From the IMG/VR virus record IMGVR_UViG_3300009495_000996, positions 1 through 20,376 of that record: a stretch of 20,376 nt of DNA; one strand, written 5' to 3'. Below, one piece after another: positions 6,566-13,797 of the stretch. Each line of letters starts with the position of its first letter. The first letter of the stretch is position 1. Position numbers and translations under genes: made by a program. The notes below the pieces were generated by a model. That model was not told the DNA's origin. It did not search any database and saw only the letters and a program-made list of their open reading frames with translations. Origin of the DNA: a virus.

Positions 6566-7367
6566 ACCACCAGTAATCATAATACGTACCAAAGACGACC
6601 CCATATCCGAGAAACTTGCGAAGAAGACAAGAGAATCTTGGGAGAAGTGTGGTTATGTAACAGAGTTCTTTGATGCTATTAAACCCGATGAGTTAGATCA
6701 GTATAATTATATAGATTTCGGTAATGAGATATTACCACACAAAAACAGATATCGAAATACAAAGATTAAGAAACTGGGGTTGGTAATTAAACACCCATAT
6801 GAACCTGCTGTGTCCGCTTCTGGTGTGAAATATTCTAGGGTTATATCACCCACCGCTAAATGTATTTACTATTCTCATATAGAAGTTTGGAAACTTGTCT
6901 CCAAAAGAAATACACCACACCTAGTGGTAGAACATGATATGGTATTGAGACATGAACTACCTAAGAATCTATTCAAACGTTTCCATTTTTATCAACTAGG
7001 TGATGGCGTGTGTCATTGTAGTTATATCACACCACTTATAATAAACAAGTTGTTGGAACGTGTTGAAAAATACACTCCAACAGAATCGGTTGCGTTAAGC
7101 GACACAATAGTTCAACGTGGATTACTTAATATTGATGGATTTCTGTGGAGACTCCTAACAAATATTGTATACACAGATCAAAGTCTACAAAATAAAATGT
7201 ATTTTTTTATGGGAAGTGTCGCACCAAGACTAGATCATATAACAGATTATAACCAGTGTCTATATACTGATATATACGGAAAAATGATAAGAGACATATC
7301 AAAAACAAAGGATGGTAGGGATATTGTTTATGAAACAGTAGCTCATGAAATTTTAATAGTGGATTAA
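6552..7367 (+). CDS. GT25-like glycosyltransferase (A/T-rich gene)
   Basis: A 271-residue protein resembling glycosyltransferase family 25 (LPS-type galactosyl/glucosyltransferases). TAKCIYYSHIEVWKLV (101-116) matches the family's acLSHi-x-vW stretch, and LVVEHDMVLR contains E127-H128-D129 where the family normally has E-D-D as metal site. No membrane segment is seen. It overlaps the radical SAM gene by 14 bases. The gene is visibly more A/T-rich than its neighbours (runs such as TATTTTTTTATG near 7199), which hints at a different origin. Sugar specificity is unknown. Confidence 0.75.
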   Translation: MTTDKPPVIIIRTKDDPISEKLAKKTRESWEKCGYVTEFFDAIKPDELDQYNYIDFGNEILPHKNRYRNTKIKKLGLVIKHPYEPAVSASGVKYSRVISPTAKCIYYSHIEVWKLVSKRNTPHLVVEHDMVLRHELPKNLFKRFHFYQLGDGVCHCSYITPLIINKLLERVEKYTPTESVALSDTIVQRGLLNIDGFLWRLLTNIVYTDQSLQNKMYFFMGSVAPRLDHITDYNQCLYTDIYGKMIRDISKTKDGRDIVYETVAHEILIVD

Positions 7368-7370
7368 ATT

Positions 7371-8180
7371 ATGAAAAGATTGATATTCCAAGTATCGGTG
7401 GGCAAACCATCGAAGTTGTATGAACACTGTATAAAGAGTGTTGAATCCTATTGTGAACGACATGGTATTGACCATATTGTTCTAACCCAACCTAAACTAC
7501 GAATCCGACCCGACATATTCTCTAGTGGTAGAAGTGAAGAGTCATACATGAAGTATGGCGGATATCTTCCTATCTACGAGAAAGAGAATGCATTTGAATA
7601 TCTGGACGACTATGATCAGATTGCAATTGTTGATGCAGACATCTTCATTCGTCCAGGCAGTCCCAATATCTTTGATGACTTTGATTGCAAGTGTCAATGC
7701 TATCTTGATTGCAAGTGTGCGTTTGGTGCTGTTTCGGAACGTGAGATGGATATCCAACCTTGGTATCAGAACAAGATAAAGAACTATTCACATATGCAGT
7801 ATGCACAGTTGCACAATCGTGGATTAGACTTCAAACCCAACAATCTAGGTTATGAGTTCTTCAACATGGGAATGATTCTCTTGAACTCAAAACAATTCAA
7901 ACCCTATCTACAGGGACAAGACCCTCACAGTTTTATAAATCGCATGGAGTTCAAAGACTTTGTTGATGGCGTGGGTGCGTACAAGTGGAGTACTGACCAG
8001 ACCCTTCTGAACTACTTCCTGAAGAAGTACAAGATACCTACTCGTCACATGGGTGGTGAGTGGAATGGACTATATGGTGCGGTGGACAATATCAAAGAGT
8101 GTCACTTCGTTCACTTCTTCCTGAAGGACAAACTTCCTAATGGTGGGGAGAATGTCGAGGAATTAATGAAGACGATATGA
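7371..8180 (+). CDS. GT-A-fold glycosyltransferase with an inserted cysteine cluster
   Basis: A 269-residue GT8-like protein. The DxD motif is IAIVDADIF (D88, D90), followed by FFNMGMILLN (about 163-172) and WSTDQTLLN (about 206-214), the same three landmarks as in the gene at 2953. MGGEWNGLYG and HFVHFFLKDK near the end complete a GT8-type C-terminus. Residues 106-116 contain five cysteines (CKCQCYLDCKC) encoded by a 14-base direct repeat, which is not a usual part of this fold. It starts three bases after the preceding stop and overlaps the next gene by four (ATGA). Confidence 0.85.
   Translation: MKRLIFQVSVGKPSKLYEHCIKSVESYCERHGIDHIVLTQPKLRIRPDIFSSGRSEESYMKYGGYLPIYEKENAFEYLDDYDQIAIVDADIFIRPGSPNIFDDFDCKCQCYLDCKCAFGAVSEREMDIQPWYQNKIKNYSHMQYAQLHNRGLDFKPNNLGYEFFNMGMILLNSKQFKPYLQGQDPHSFINRMEFKDFVDGVGAYKWSTDQTLLNYFLKKYKIPTRHMGGEWNGLYGAVDNIKECHFVHFFLKDKLPNGGENVEELMKTI
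7681..7718 (+). repeat. Direct repeat of 14 bases coding a Cys-Lys-Cys pair
   Basis: TTGATTGCAAGTGT occurs at 7681-7694 and again at 7705-7718, a 24-base period (eight codons) in frame, so the protein repeats L/F-D-C-K-C. The identical copies suggest a recent slippage duplication inside the glycosyltransferase gene. Confidence 0.85.
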
Positions 8181-8572
8181 GTAAAAAACCCGACAATGTA
8201 GTTGATGCGCCCGCACTGTTGCCGTATCCAACCAATGTCGGTGCGCCTGCCTTTACTGTACCAGATGTTCTAGGTATAAGTAAAGAACGAGGCATCACTG
8301 CAACACATCAACTTGAAACAAAGTTTGATGCATTGAAAGAGGAGTATTTCAAATTGGTAAAACTTGCCGAAGACACTTCATTGATGTATACTGCAAGATG
8401 CATGATAACGCCTGTGGTTGGTGAAGTCTATCACTTATACAATAGTAAGGATGGTCACTTCATCAGTATGATTGAACCAGAGAAATGGAAATCTCAAGAA
8501 CATCTCGGTAGTTTCAAACTAACTTCCGAACAGACTTGGGAACAAATAGAAGAGACATATTATGAAACCTAA
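8177..8572 (+). CDS. DUF2452-like protein
   Basis: A 131-residue soluble protein. NVGAPAFTVPDV near the N-terminus, a helical middle and MITPVVGEVYHLYNSKDGHFISMIEPEKW toward the end fit the pattern I remember for DUF2452 (a family that also includes human C1orf50). A VGExYxLY stretch followed by a hydrophobic I-x-P-x-x-W strand is characteristic. The biochemical role is unknown. It overlaps the GT before it by four bases and the sulfotransferase after it by 11, so it is an integral part of the glycan operon. The family assignment is from memory and unverified. Confidence 0.78.
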   Translation: MSKKPDNVVDAPALLPYPTNVGAPAFTVPDVLGISKERGITATHQLETKFDALKEEYFKLVKLAEDTSLMYTARCMITPVVGEVYHLYNSKDGHFISMIEPEKWKSQEHLGSFKLTSEQTWEQIEETYYET

Positions 8573-9263
8573 AATGTTTGTACACATTCCCAAGAATGGT
8601 GGGATGACAATACGTAAAGATAACGAAATTCGTAAACAGGTTATTCTGGGTGTTCCAGCTAATCTGAAGAGTGGAGAGTATTCTCGTGGTGTTAAGGAGA
8701 AGATGGACGAGAACAAAGACCATGAGGGTTACGAACACGCACGATGGAGAGACTGGAGACAGGATATCAAAGACCAACTACAGGGTGTTGCGATTGTTCG
8801 TAATCCTTGGGATAGAGTTATGTCTCGTTATGTCTTTGCGAAGAAAGTGATACAACATGAGGGGACACAACCGAGTGGTTATGCGGACATTTCATCCTTC
8901 GAGGCATTCCTAGAGGAACGTCATAAGTGGGGTGGAGAAGAGTATATGTGGCATCGTGCAATTCGTGGATGGTATCCCGCATTCGACCATGTGAGTGACG
9001 AGGAAGGTAATAACCGATGTGACATCTTGCGGTTTGAGAACTACAACGAGGATACAAAACTTTACTTTGGACTGTTACATAACCCCAACCCTCGTAATAT
9101 AACTCGTGTTCAGGGTAAACCTAAGACTAGTTATGGTGTTAATTATAAGGATATATACACTGACAAGACAATACAAATAATCGCTGATTGGTATAAGAAA
9201 GACATAGACTATTGGGGATTTGATTTTGATACTGGCGCAACAAGGAACTACTGGAATGCTTAA
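8562..9263 (+). CDS. PAPS-dependent sulfotransferase-like protein
   Basis: A 233-residue protein of the sulfotransferase fold. FVHIPKNGGMTI at residues 6-17 is the 5'-phosphosulfate loop (usually hIPKTGGTS). VAIVRNPWDRVMSRY (76-90) is the 3'-phosphate-binding motif with R80 and S88, as in Sulfotransfer_2-type carbohydrate sulfotransferases. It lacks the membrane anchor of eukaryotic Golgi enzymes. The expected reaction is transfer of sulfate from PAPS to a sugar hydroxyl. Its position among glycosyltransferases supports a carbohydrate acceptor. It ends overlapping the methyltransferase start (ATGCTTAA). Confidence 0.88.
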   Translation: MKPKMFVHIPKNGGMTIRKDNEIRKQVILGVPANLKSGEYSRGVKEKMDENKDHEGYEHARWRDWRQDIKDQLQGVAIVRNPWDRVMSRYVFAKKVIQHEGTQPSGYADISSFEAFLEERHKWGGEEYMWHRAIRGWYPAFDHVSDEEGNNRCDILRFENYNEDTKLYFGLLHNPNPRNITRVQGKPKTSYGVNYKDIYTDKTIQIIADWYKKDIDYWGFDFDTGATRNYWNA

Positions 9264-9873
9264 AGACTTATTTGACAAATATAAATGTGACAAAGGTACA
9301 TCGAAACACCATTACTATAAGGTATATGAACAATACTTTGAAGATGTGAGAGAAGAACCTCTAAACTTTCTTGAGATAGGAACTTTCAAGGGTGCATCAA
9401 CTCGTGCGTTTTATGATTACTTTCCCAATGCGAACATCTATACCATCGACATATTTGTGAGAACTGACCCAAAGGATTTGGACATCTTACATAAAGACCG
9501 AGTACACTGGATGAAAGCGGACTCTATGAGTGCGACTCTTCCTCAAAAGATTAAAAATGAATGGGGTGATGTTGAGTTTGATTTTGTGATTGATGATGGT
9601 GGTCATTGGCCAGAAGTGAATCGACTGACTTTCGAAAACATTATACCTTTTGTTAAGGATAATGGTGTATACTTTATCGAAGACCTGTGGCCCATGCATA
9701 TCATGAACGAGAGCCAACTGAATAATCCTTGGTTGCAAGGTAGACCAGAGAAGTATGATATGTTGAAACACAATCGTCTGATGTCCACCTTGGACTCATA
9801 CGAAAAGGTACTGCACGACCAAAGGAAAGAAACTAAACAGGGAGACACCTGTATTATGGCGGTGACCAAATGA
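9256..9873 (+). CDS. SAM-dependent methyltransferase, MycE/TylF-like
   Basis: A 205-residue class I methyltransferase. Motif I is NFLEIGTFKGAST (37-49), followed by the acidic strand end IYTIDIF (61-67). VEFDFVIDDGGHWPE (106-120) contains the D-D-G-x-H signature of sugar O-methyltransferases of the MycE/TylF/macrocin type, in which the acidic residues bind a metal. The ATG at 9256 is preferred to an upstream in-frame ATG at 9220, which lies inside the sulfotransferase gene, because AAGGA (9242-9246) is nine bases before it and the protein then starts directly with its conserved MLKDLFDKYKCDKG helix. A sugar O-methylation role fits the neighbours. Confidence 0.86.
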   Translation: MLKDLFDKYKCDKGTSKHHYYKVYEQYFEDVREEPLNFLEIGTFKGASTRAFYDYFPNANIYTIDIFVRTDPKDLDILHKDRVHWMKADSMSATLPQKIKNEWGDVEFDFVIDDGGHWPEVNRLTFENIIPFVKDNGVYFIEDLWPMHIMNESQLNNPWLQGRPEKYDMLKHNRLMSTLDSYEKVLHDQRKETKQGDTCIMAVTK

Positions 9874-10508
9874 TTAAACTAATAATGTTCGGTCTAGATG
9901 GTGTCCTTCTAGACTACGAAAAGGTTCTTAAAGAGTCGTTTAACGAAACGTTGAAGAAGTATGGATATCCCACACTCACTGATTCGAAACGATACTACTT
10001 CGACAATTTACCGATCGAAGGTCAGTTACAGATTCTTAATGTAGACCCCGAAGAGATTCCGAAGATGAAGATTTGGCATGATTCTCTGGTGTTAACAAGA
10101 ATGAAGACGATTGAAAAAGATCACGAACTCATTAAGGTGTTCCGTTCTTTGCAAGAGGAAGGGTACAAAGTCGCAGTGTGTTCTAATGCGATGGCTAGAA
10201 CTGTACATCCTATAATTACTGAGTTGGGACTTACCGAGTATATTGATATGATACGAACAGTAGATGACGTGAGTAATCCCAAACCCCATCCCGAAATGTG
10301 GTGGGACGTGATGTCTGACTTGGGAGTTTTTCCTGAAGACTGTATTATTATAGAAAATAGTAAGAGAGGTTTGGATTCAGCATATCACTCTGGTGTGCCT
10401 GTGAAACAGGTTCAGTCAGTATACTCTCCCGAAGATATACCAAGATTAATTCATTTGTGGGTCAACCCAGAGGCAAAAGCATATCGTAATGAAGTCCTTC
10501 GTAATTAG
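9870..10508 (+). CDS. HAD-like protein lacking the motif I nucleophile
   Basis: A 212-residue protein of the beta-phosphoglucomutase/phosphatase HAD subclass with an alpha-helical cap. Motif II is VAVCSNAM (S105), motif III is NPKPHPEMW (K138) and motif IV is CIIIENSKRGLDSA (E162, N163 where the family has E-D). Motif I reads MFGLDGVLLD instead of FDLDGV: the first aspartate, the phospho-accepting nucleophile, is Gly8 (codon GGT, one base from GAT), while D10 is kept. The protein may be a non-catalytic binding or scaffold relative, or the change may be a mutation or base error. It overlaps the methyltransferase by four bases and the next GT by 20. Confidence 0.88.
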   Translation: MIKLIMFGLDGVLLDYEKVLKESFNETLKKYGYPTLTDSKRYYFDNLPIEGQLQILNVDPEEIPKMKIWHDSLVLTRMKTIEKDHELIKVFRSLQEEGYKVAVCSNAMARTVHPIITELGLTEYIDMIRTVDDVSNPKPHPEMWWDVMSDLGVFPEDCIIIENSKRGLDSAYHSGVPVKQVQSVYSPEDIPRLIHLWVNPEAKAYRNEVLRN

Positions 10509-11202
10509 TCTGGTCAATAACCAAGAGTCCACTGTTGCGACCCGAAGACTTGTTGAATCTATTCAGTCCACAGGTTCCAAACTAGACCCTATCGTTCTAC
10601 CCGCCACGACACCCAGTACTATTACACACGGAATCAAGAGTCTGGGAATGTCTGGTGTTGAGTGGACATACCCGATGGATGTTCATGAAGATGGTCTTGA
10701 TTTGAAAACAGGATTACGTCTGACCCACTACGAGACTGCGAACCATTCCAATCGTGTTGCGTGTATGGTATCTCATATGCGATGTTGGAAGAAGGCAATC
10801 GATCTTAATGAGACTATTGTAGTCCTAGAACACGATGCATTATTTGTTAAAAAATTCAAACCGAAAGACTTGACAGATCAATGGAAGGGTGGTATAATAG
10901 GACTAAACGACCCCAGAGGTGCAACCCGAAGGTCTGGTATGTTCCATGAGAAAGTATCATCATTTATTGGAGTACAACCAGTACCCACGATAGATGACAT
11001 GGATGTACCTCAAGGTCTGGCAGGAAACTCTGCATATATGATCTCACCCAAGGGTGCTAAGAAACTACTAGATAAGGTAAGAGAAGTGGGAATGTGGCCT
11101 AACGATGCGTTGATGAACAAACAGTTCTTCCCTTGGTTAGAAGTCGTTTACCCATATTACACTACAATACAACGAGGGTTGAAGTCAACCACTACACAAT
11201 GA
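10489..11202 (+). CDS. GT25-like glycosyltransferase, first of a tandem pair
   Basis: A 237-residue protein with the family 25 layout: MKSFVISLVNN at the N-terminus, RVACMVSHMRCWKKAI (89-104) matching the LSH-x-x-xW stretch, and VVLEHDALFV with E114-H115-D116 at the metal site. GLAGNSAYMISPKGAKKLLD corresponds to the family's G-x-x-gY-x-is--gA--ll segment. The C-terminal FFPWLEVVYPYYTTIQ is shared with the next gene, so the two look like diverged duplicates. The gene is inside the operon, overlapping the HAD gene by 20 bases and the next GT by four. Confidence 0.85.
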   Translation: MKSFVISLVNNQESTVATRRLVESIQSTGSKLDPIVLPATTPSTITHGIKSLGMSGVEWTYPMDVHEDGLDLKTGLRLTHYETANHSNRVACMVSHMRCWKKAIDLNETIVVLEHDALFVKKFKPKDLTDQWKGGIIGLNDPRGATRRSGMFHEKVSSFIGVQPVPTIDDMDVPQGLAGNSAYMISPKGAKKLLDKVREVGMWPNDALMNKQFFPWLEVVYPYYTTIQRGLKSTTTQ

Positions 11203-11846
11203 AAGCATTTGTAATTACAATAACTGACAACGATAGATCGGTCGAGTCTGCCAATAAGTGTATTGAATCTGGTAAACGTCACGGACAGAAGATCGAGAAG
11301 TTTAAGGCGATCACTCCCGCAGACAATCCTGTAGAACTGTTACAGTCAAAAGGTATTGACCCTGTAAAGTTTGATGAGAAGTATTCTCGTAATCTGAATT
11401 GTATCTCTGCATTCCTATCCCACCATGCATTGTGGGAAGAGTGTTCGAAGGGTTACGAGAACTTTGTTATCTTTGAACATGATGCGATCATGATAGACAG
11501 TATTCCTCCCGCACATCCTAGATACGTAATGAACCTCGGACACCCATCCTATGGTAATTGGAATACTCCACAGATGTTGGGTATCAATCCACTGACCACT
11601 AAGAGATACTTTCCAGGCGCTCATGCGTATATGGTGACTCCTGCTGGTGCAAAACTCTTGGTAGAGAATGCGACCCTGTATGCAAAACCAACTGATGTGT
11701 ATCTGAATACCACAACGTTCCCTTGGTTACAAGAGTGGTATCCCTTTGTCGCAGAAGCGAGAGATACCTTTACAACGATTCAAGTAGAAGCGGGATGTCA
11801 AGCAAAACATAATTGGAAAGAAGGGTATGAAATCATCGATGCATAA
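11199..11846 (+). CDS. GT25-like glycosyltransferase, second of a tandem pair
   Basis: A 215-residue protein, MKAFVITITDND at the start, NCISAFLSHHALWEEC (67-82), and FVIFEHDAIMID with E93-H94-D95. FPGAHAYMVTPAGAKLLVE and TTFPWLQEWYPFV parallel the previous gene. The ATG at 11199 is chosen over an in-frame ATG at 11133 because it forms the operon's usual ATGA overlap and aligns with the N-terminus of its paralogue; the upstream extension lies inside the preceding gene. No separate Shine-Dalgarno is evident, consistent with coupled translation. The sugar transferred is unknown. Confidence 0.85.
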   Translation: MKAFVITITDNDRSVESANKCIESGKRHGQKIEKFKAITPADNPVELLQSKGIDPVKFDEKYSRNLNCISAFLSHHALWEECSKGYENFVIFEHDAIMIDSIPPAHPRYVMNLGHPSYGNWNTPQMLGINPLTTKRYFPGAHAYMVTPAGAKLLVENATLYAKPTDVYLNTTTFPWLQEWYPFVAEARDTFTTIQVEAGCQAKHNWKEGYEIIDA

Positions 11847-12498
11847 TGTATTTTTGACAGGGTGTGATAAACATACCGAATGGCAACTCCCTTGGTTTAT
11901 CGAGAACTATCGCAAACACAATACGAAACCTATTGTACTTGCAGACTTTGGTATGGATATTCGTACACGAAAAAGGATGGAATCTCAGTTTGACTTGGTG
12001 ATTGATGTCAAGAGTGAAGCAAAGGGATGGTTCAAGAAACCTCGTGCGATACTGGATGCCACCAAACTAGATGGTGTGAAGAAAGTCTGTTGGATTGATA
12101 CTGATTGTGAAATCAAAGGCAACATCGATGATGTGTTCAACTTTACTGTTCAGGGTAAACTGTCTATGGTAGAAGATAGACCTTGGACTATGAGAAGACC
12201 TGACATGGGTAGGTGGCATAACTCTGGGGTTGTTGCGGTAGAAGGTACACCAAACATTCTACGTGCATGGGCAGACGAGTGTATTTGTAATCCTGTACAG
12301 GGAGATCAAGAGACTCTGTATCTGATGATGAATGGTGATGAGATATACAAGATGACGTGTATCGAATCTATGCCACACACATATAACACTTTAAGGTTAG
12401 ACTACATAGATGGTATAAACGTGAAGAATCCCAAGATTATCCACCATACTGGTAAGAAAGGGAAAGAATTAATTAAAGAACAAATGGGAAAAATATAA
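11827..12498 (+). CDS. GT-A-fold glycosyltransferase, GT8/capsular-sugar type
   Basis: A 223-residue protein. The DxD site is VCWIDTDCEI (D91, D93). RWHNSGVVAVEG (about 129-140) is the N-x-G-V motif and QGDQETLYLMM (about 157-167) the DQ motif, with HHTGKKGK near the end as an H-x-G ligand. The start is uncertain: ATG 11827 has GGAAAG six bases upstream, while an in-frame ATG at 11839 would give MHNVFLTG, a more natural beginning, with an eight-base overlap. It overlaps the preceding GT25 gene and its stop overlaps the nuclease start (TAATG). Confidence 0.82.
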   Translation: MKSSMHNVFLTGCDKHTEWQLPWFIENYRKHNTKPIVLADFGMDIRTRKRMESQFDLVIDVKSEAKGWFKKPRAILDATKLDGVKKVCWIDTDCEIKGNIDDVFNFTVQGKLSMVEDRPWTMRRPDMGRWHNSGVVAVEGTPNILRAWADECICNPVQGDQETLYLMMNGDEIYKMTCIESMPHTYNTLRLDYIDGINVKNPKIIHHTGKKGKELIKEQMGKI

Positions 12499-12905
12499 TG
12501 TATGAATACAGAACAAAAGTGGTACGTGTCGTTGATGGTGATACCGTTGACGTTGACATCGATTTGGGGTTTGGTGTTTGGCTTCGAAAAGAGAGAGTCC
12601 GACTATATGGTGTGGACACCCCCGAATCACGAACTCGTGATCTCGAAGAAAAGAAATATGGACTTGCCGCAAAAGACTTTCTCGTAGAGAAGTTAGGTGA
12701 TAGTCCTGTTCTGAAAACAACAAAGGATGGCAAGGGTAAGTTTGGTCGTATCCTCGGTGAGTTCCTTGTTGATGATGGTGAAGGTACAGTCCGAAGTGTT
12801 AATGATTGGTTAATCAGTGAACACCATGCGGTAGAGTATATGGGTCAATCGAAAGATGCGATTGCGGAACAACATTTAGTGAATAGAGAATTGGTTAAAC
12901 TATGA
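12498..12905 (+). CDS. Staphylococcal-nuclease-like (thermonuclease) protein
   Basis: A 135-residue SNase-fold protein. VVDGDTVDV carries D13 and D15. RVRLYGVDTPESRT supplies R35, D40 and E43, at exactly the residue numbers of the staphylococcal enzyme. GKFGRILGEF supplies R84 in place of R87. All calcium-binding and catalytic positions are therefore present and the enzyme should hydrolyse DNA or RNA. There is no signal peptide, so it acts in the infected cell (host DNA or RNA breakdown) unless released at lysis. Related small nucleases occur in marine T4-like phages. It is coupled to the preceding GT (TAATG) and overlaps the next gene by four bases. Confidence 0.92.
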   Translation: MYEYRTKVVRVVDGDTVDVDIDLGFGVWLRKERVRLYGVDTPESRTRDLEEKKYGLAAKDFLVEKLGDSPVLKTTKDGKGKFGRILGEFLVDDGEGTVRSVNDWLISEHHAVEYMGQSKDAIAEQHLVNRELVKL

Positions 12906-13156
12906 AAGTATTACACAACAACGTCCTAGTGACACAAGCGGAAGCCGAGACAACTACCTCTGGTGGTATTATTCTACAGAACGATATCTCATCTGGTAAT
13001 AAACCCGCAGTCATTATTGCCTTTGGTGATGATGTACAAGGTCTTCAACAGGAAAACAAAGTGTTTCTTGACTGGAGTAAGTCTATGCCTGTGGAGATAG
13101 ATGGGTTGAAGTGTGCGGTAATTGATTTTAGTCATATTAAATTAATTATAGAGTAG
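12902..13156 (+). CDS. GroES-like co-chaperonin (gp31-type role inferred)
   Basis: An 84-residue beta-rich protein with the cpn10 pattern. VLHNNVLVTQAEAETTTSGGIIL matches the GroES start (PLxDRVxVxxxEaExxTxGGIxL), including the mobile-loop flank TTTSGGI that contacts GroEL. AVIIAFGDDVQGL, KVFLDWSKSMPVEIDGLKCAVIDFSHI and a terminal IIE follow the remaining strands. It is slightly shorter than GroES (about 97 residues). In T4, gp31 replaces GroES to fold the major capsid protein; a similar job here is inference. The ATG overlaps the nuclease stop. Confidence 0.8.
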   Translation: MKVLHNNVLVTQAEAETTTSGGIILQNDISSGNKPAVIIAFGDDVQGLQQENKVFLDWSKSMPVEIDGLKCAVIDFSHIKLIIE

Positions 13157-13161
13157 TACAC

Positions 13162-13797
13162 ATGAACAAGTACAGAGTAAATGTTCTAGGTAATGGTGAC
13201 AATGCGGGTATGTTCGAAAGAGGAACGCCTGGCAAACTATTAGTTTGTAATATGCCACCATTCGAGATTCCACGGAAGGAAGTGTGGGCGACCTGTATGG
13301 TTGACTTCAAGATGATGAAGGCACTTCAAGAAGGTCATATCAAGTTAGATATGTATGACTGGGTTCTTGGTACTAGACCACGATTGTGGATGGAACAGTC
13401 TGGAACATTCTATATGAAGTACTCACACTTGATTAAGGGTTTCTATCAACACGTACCTGAGTATGCAAATGTCACAGGTGACCCTCGTATGGCTGCGACC
13501 AACTTCAACTGTGGTCACATGGCAGTACACTATGCGTGTGCGAAGATGAAGGCAACCGAAGTTCACCTTTATGGTTTTGATACTATCTTTGATATGAACG
13601 CAGAAAGTTTCACTGATCTTTTGTTAGAGAGTGATCGTGGTACTGGTAATACTGTAAGACTAATAGATAACTGGAGACCCATCTGGACTAATATGTTCAA
13701 AGAGTTTCCTAATGTGACATTCCACTTGTATCATAGTCATGACAAGATTAAGATACCTGTCGGAGACAATGTGAAGATTCATACCAAGGGGCGATGA
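13162..13797 (+). CDS. Rossmann-like protein, possibly DUF115/GT42-like
   Basis: A 211-residue protein starting with MNKYRVNVLGNGDNAGMF, a glycine-rich nucleotide-binding-like beta-turn. NFNCGHMAVHYACAKMKATEVHLYGFD (residues about 114-140) resembles the G-x-x-Al-yA---g--eI-L-GfD stretch of DUF115/MptE-like proteins and GT42 sialyltransferases such as Cst-I. That would fit a glycan operon, but the likeness is limited to this segment and I do not claim the activity. No membrane span. It starts five bases after the GroES-like gene with only a weak ribosome site. AAGGGG near its end (13786-13791) serves the next small ORF. Confidence 0.65.
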   Translation: MNKYRVNVLGNGDNAGMFERGTPGKLLVCNMPPFEIPRKEVWATCMVDFKMMKALQEGHIKLDMYDWVLGTRPRLWMEQSGTFYMKYSHLIKGFYQHVPEYANVTGDPRMAATNFNCGHMAVHYACAKMKATEVHLYGFDTIFDMNAESFTDLLLESDRGTGNTVRLIDNWRPIWTNMFKEFPNVTFHLYHSHDKIKIPVGDNVKIHTKGR

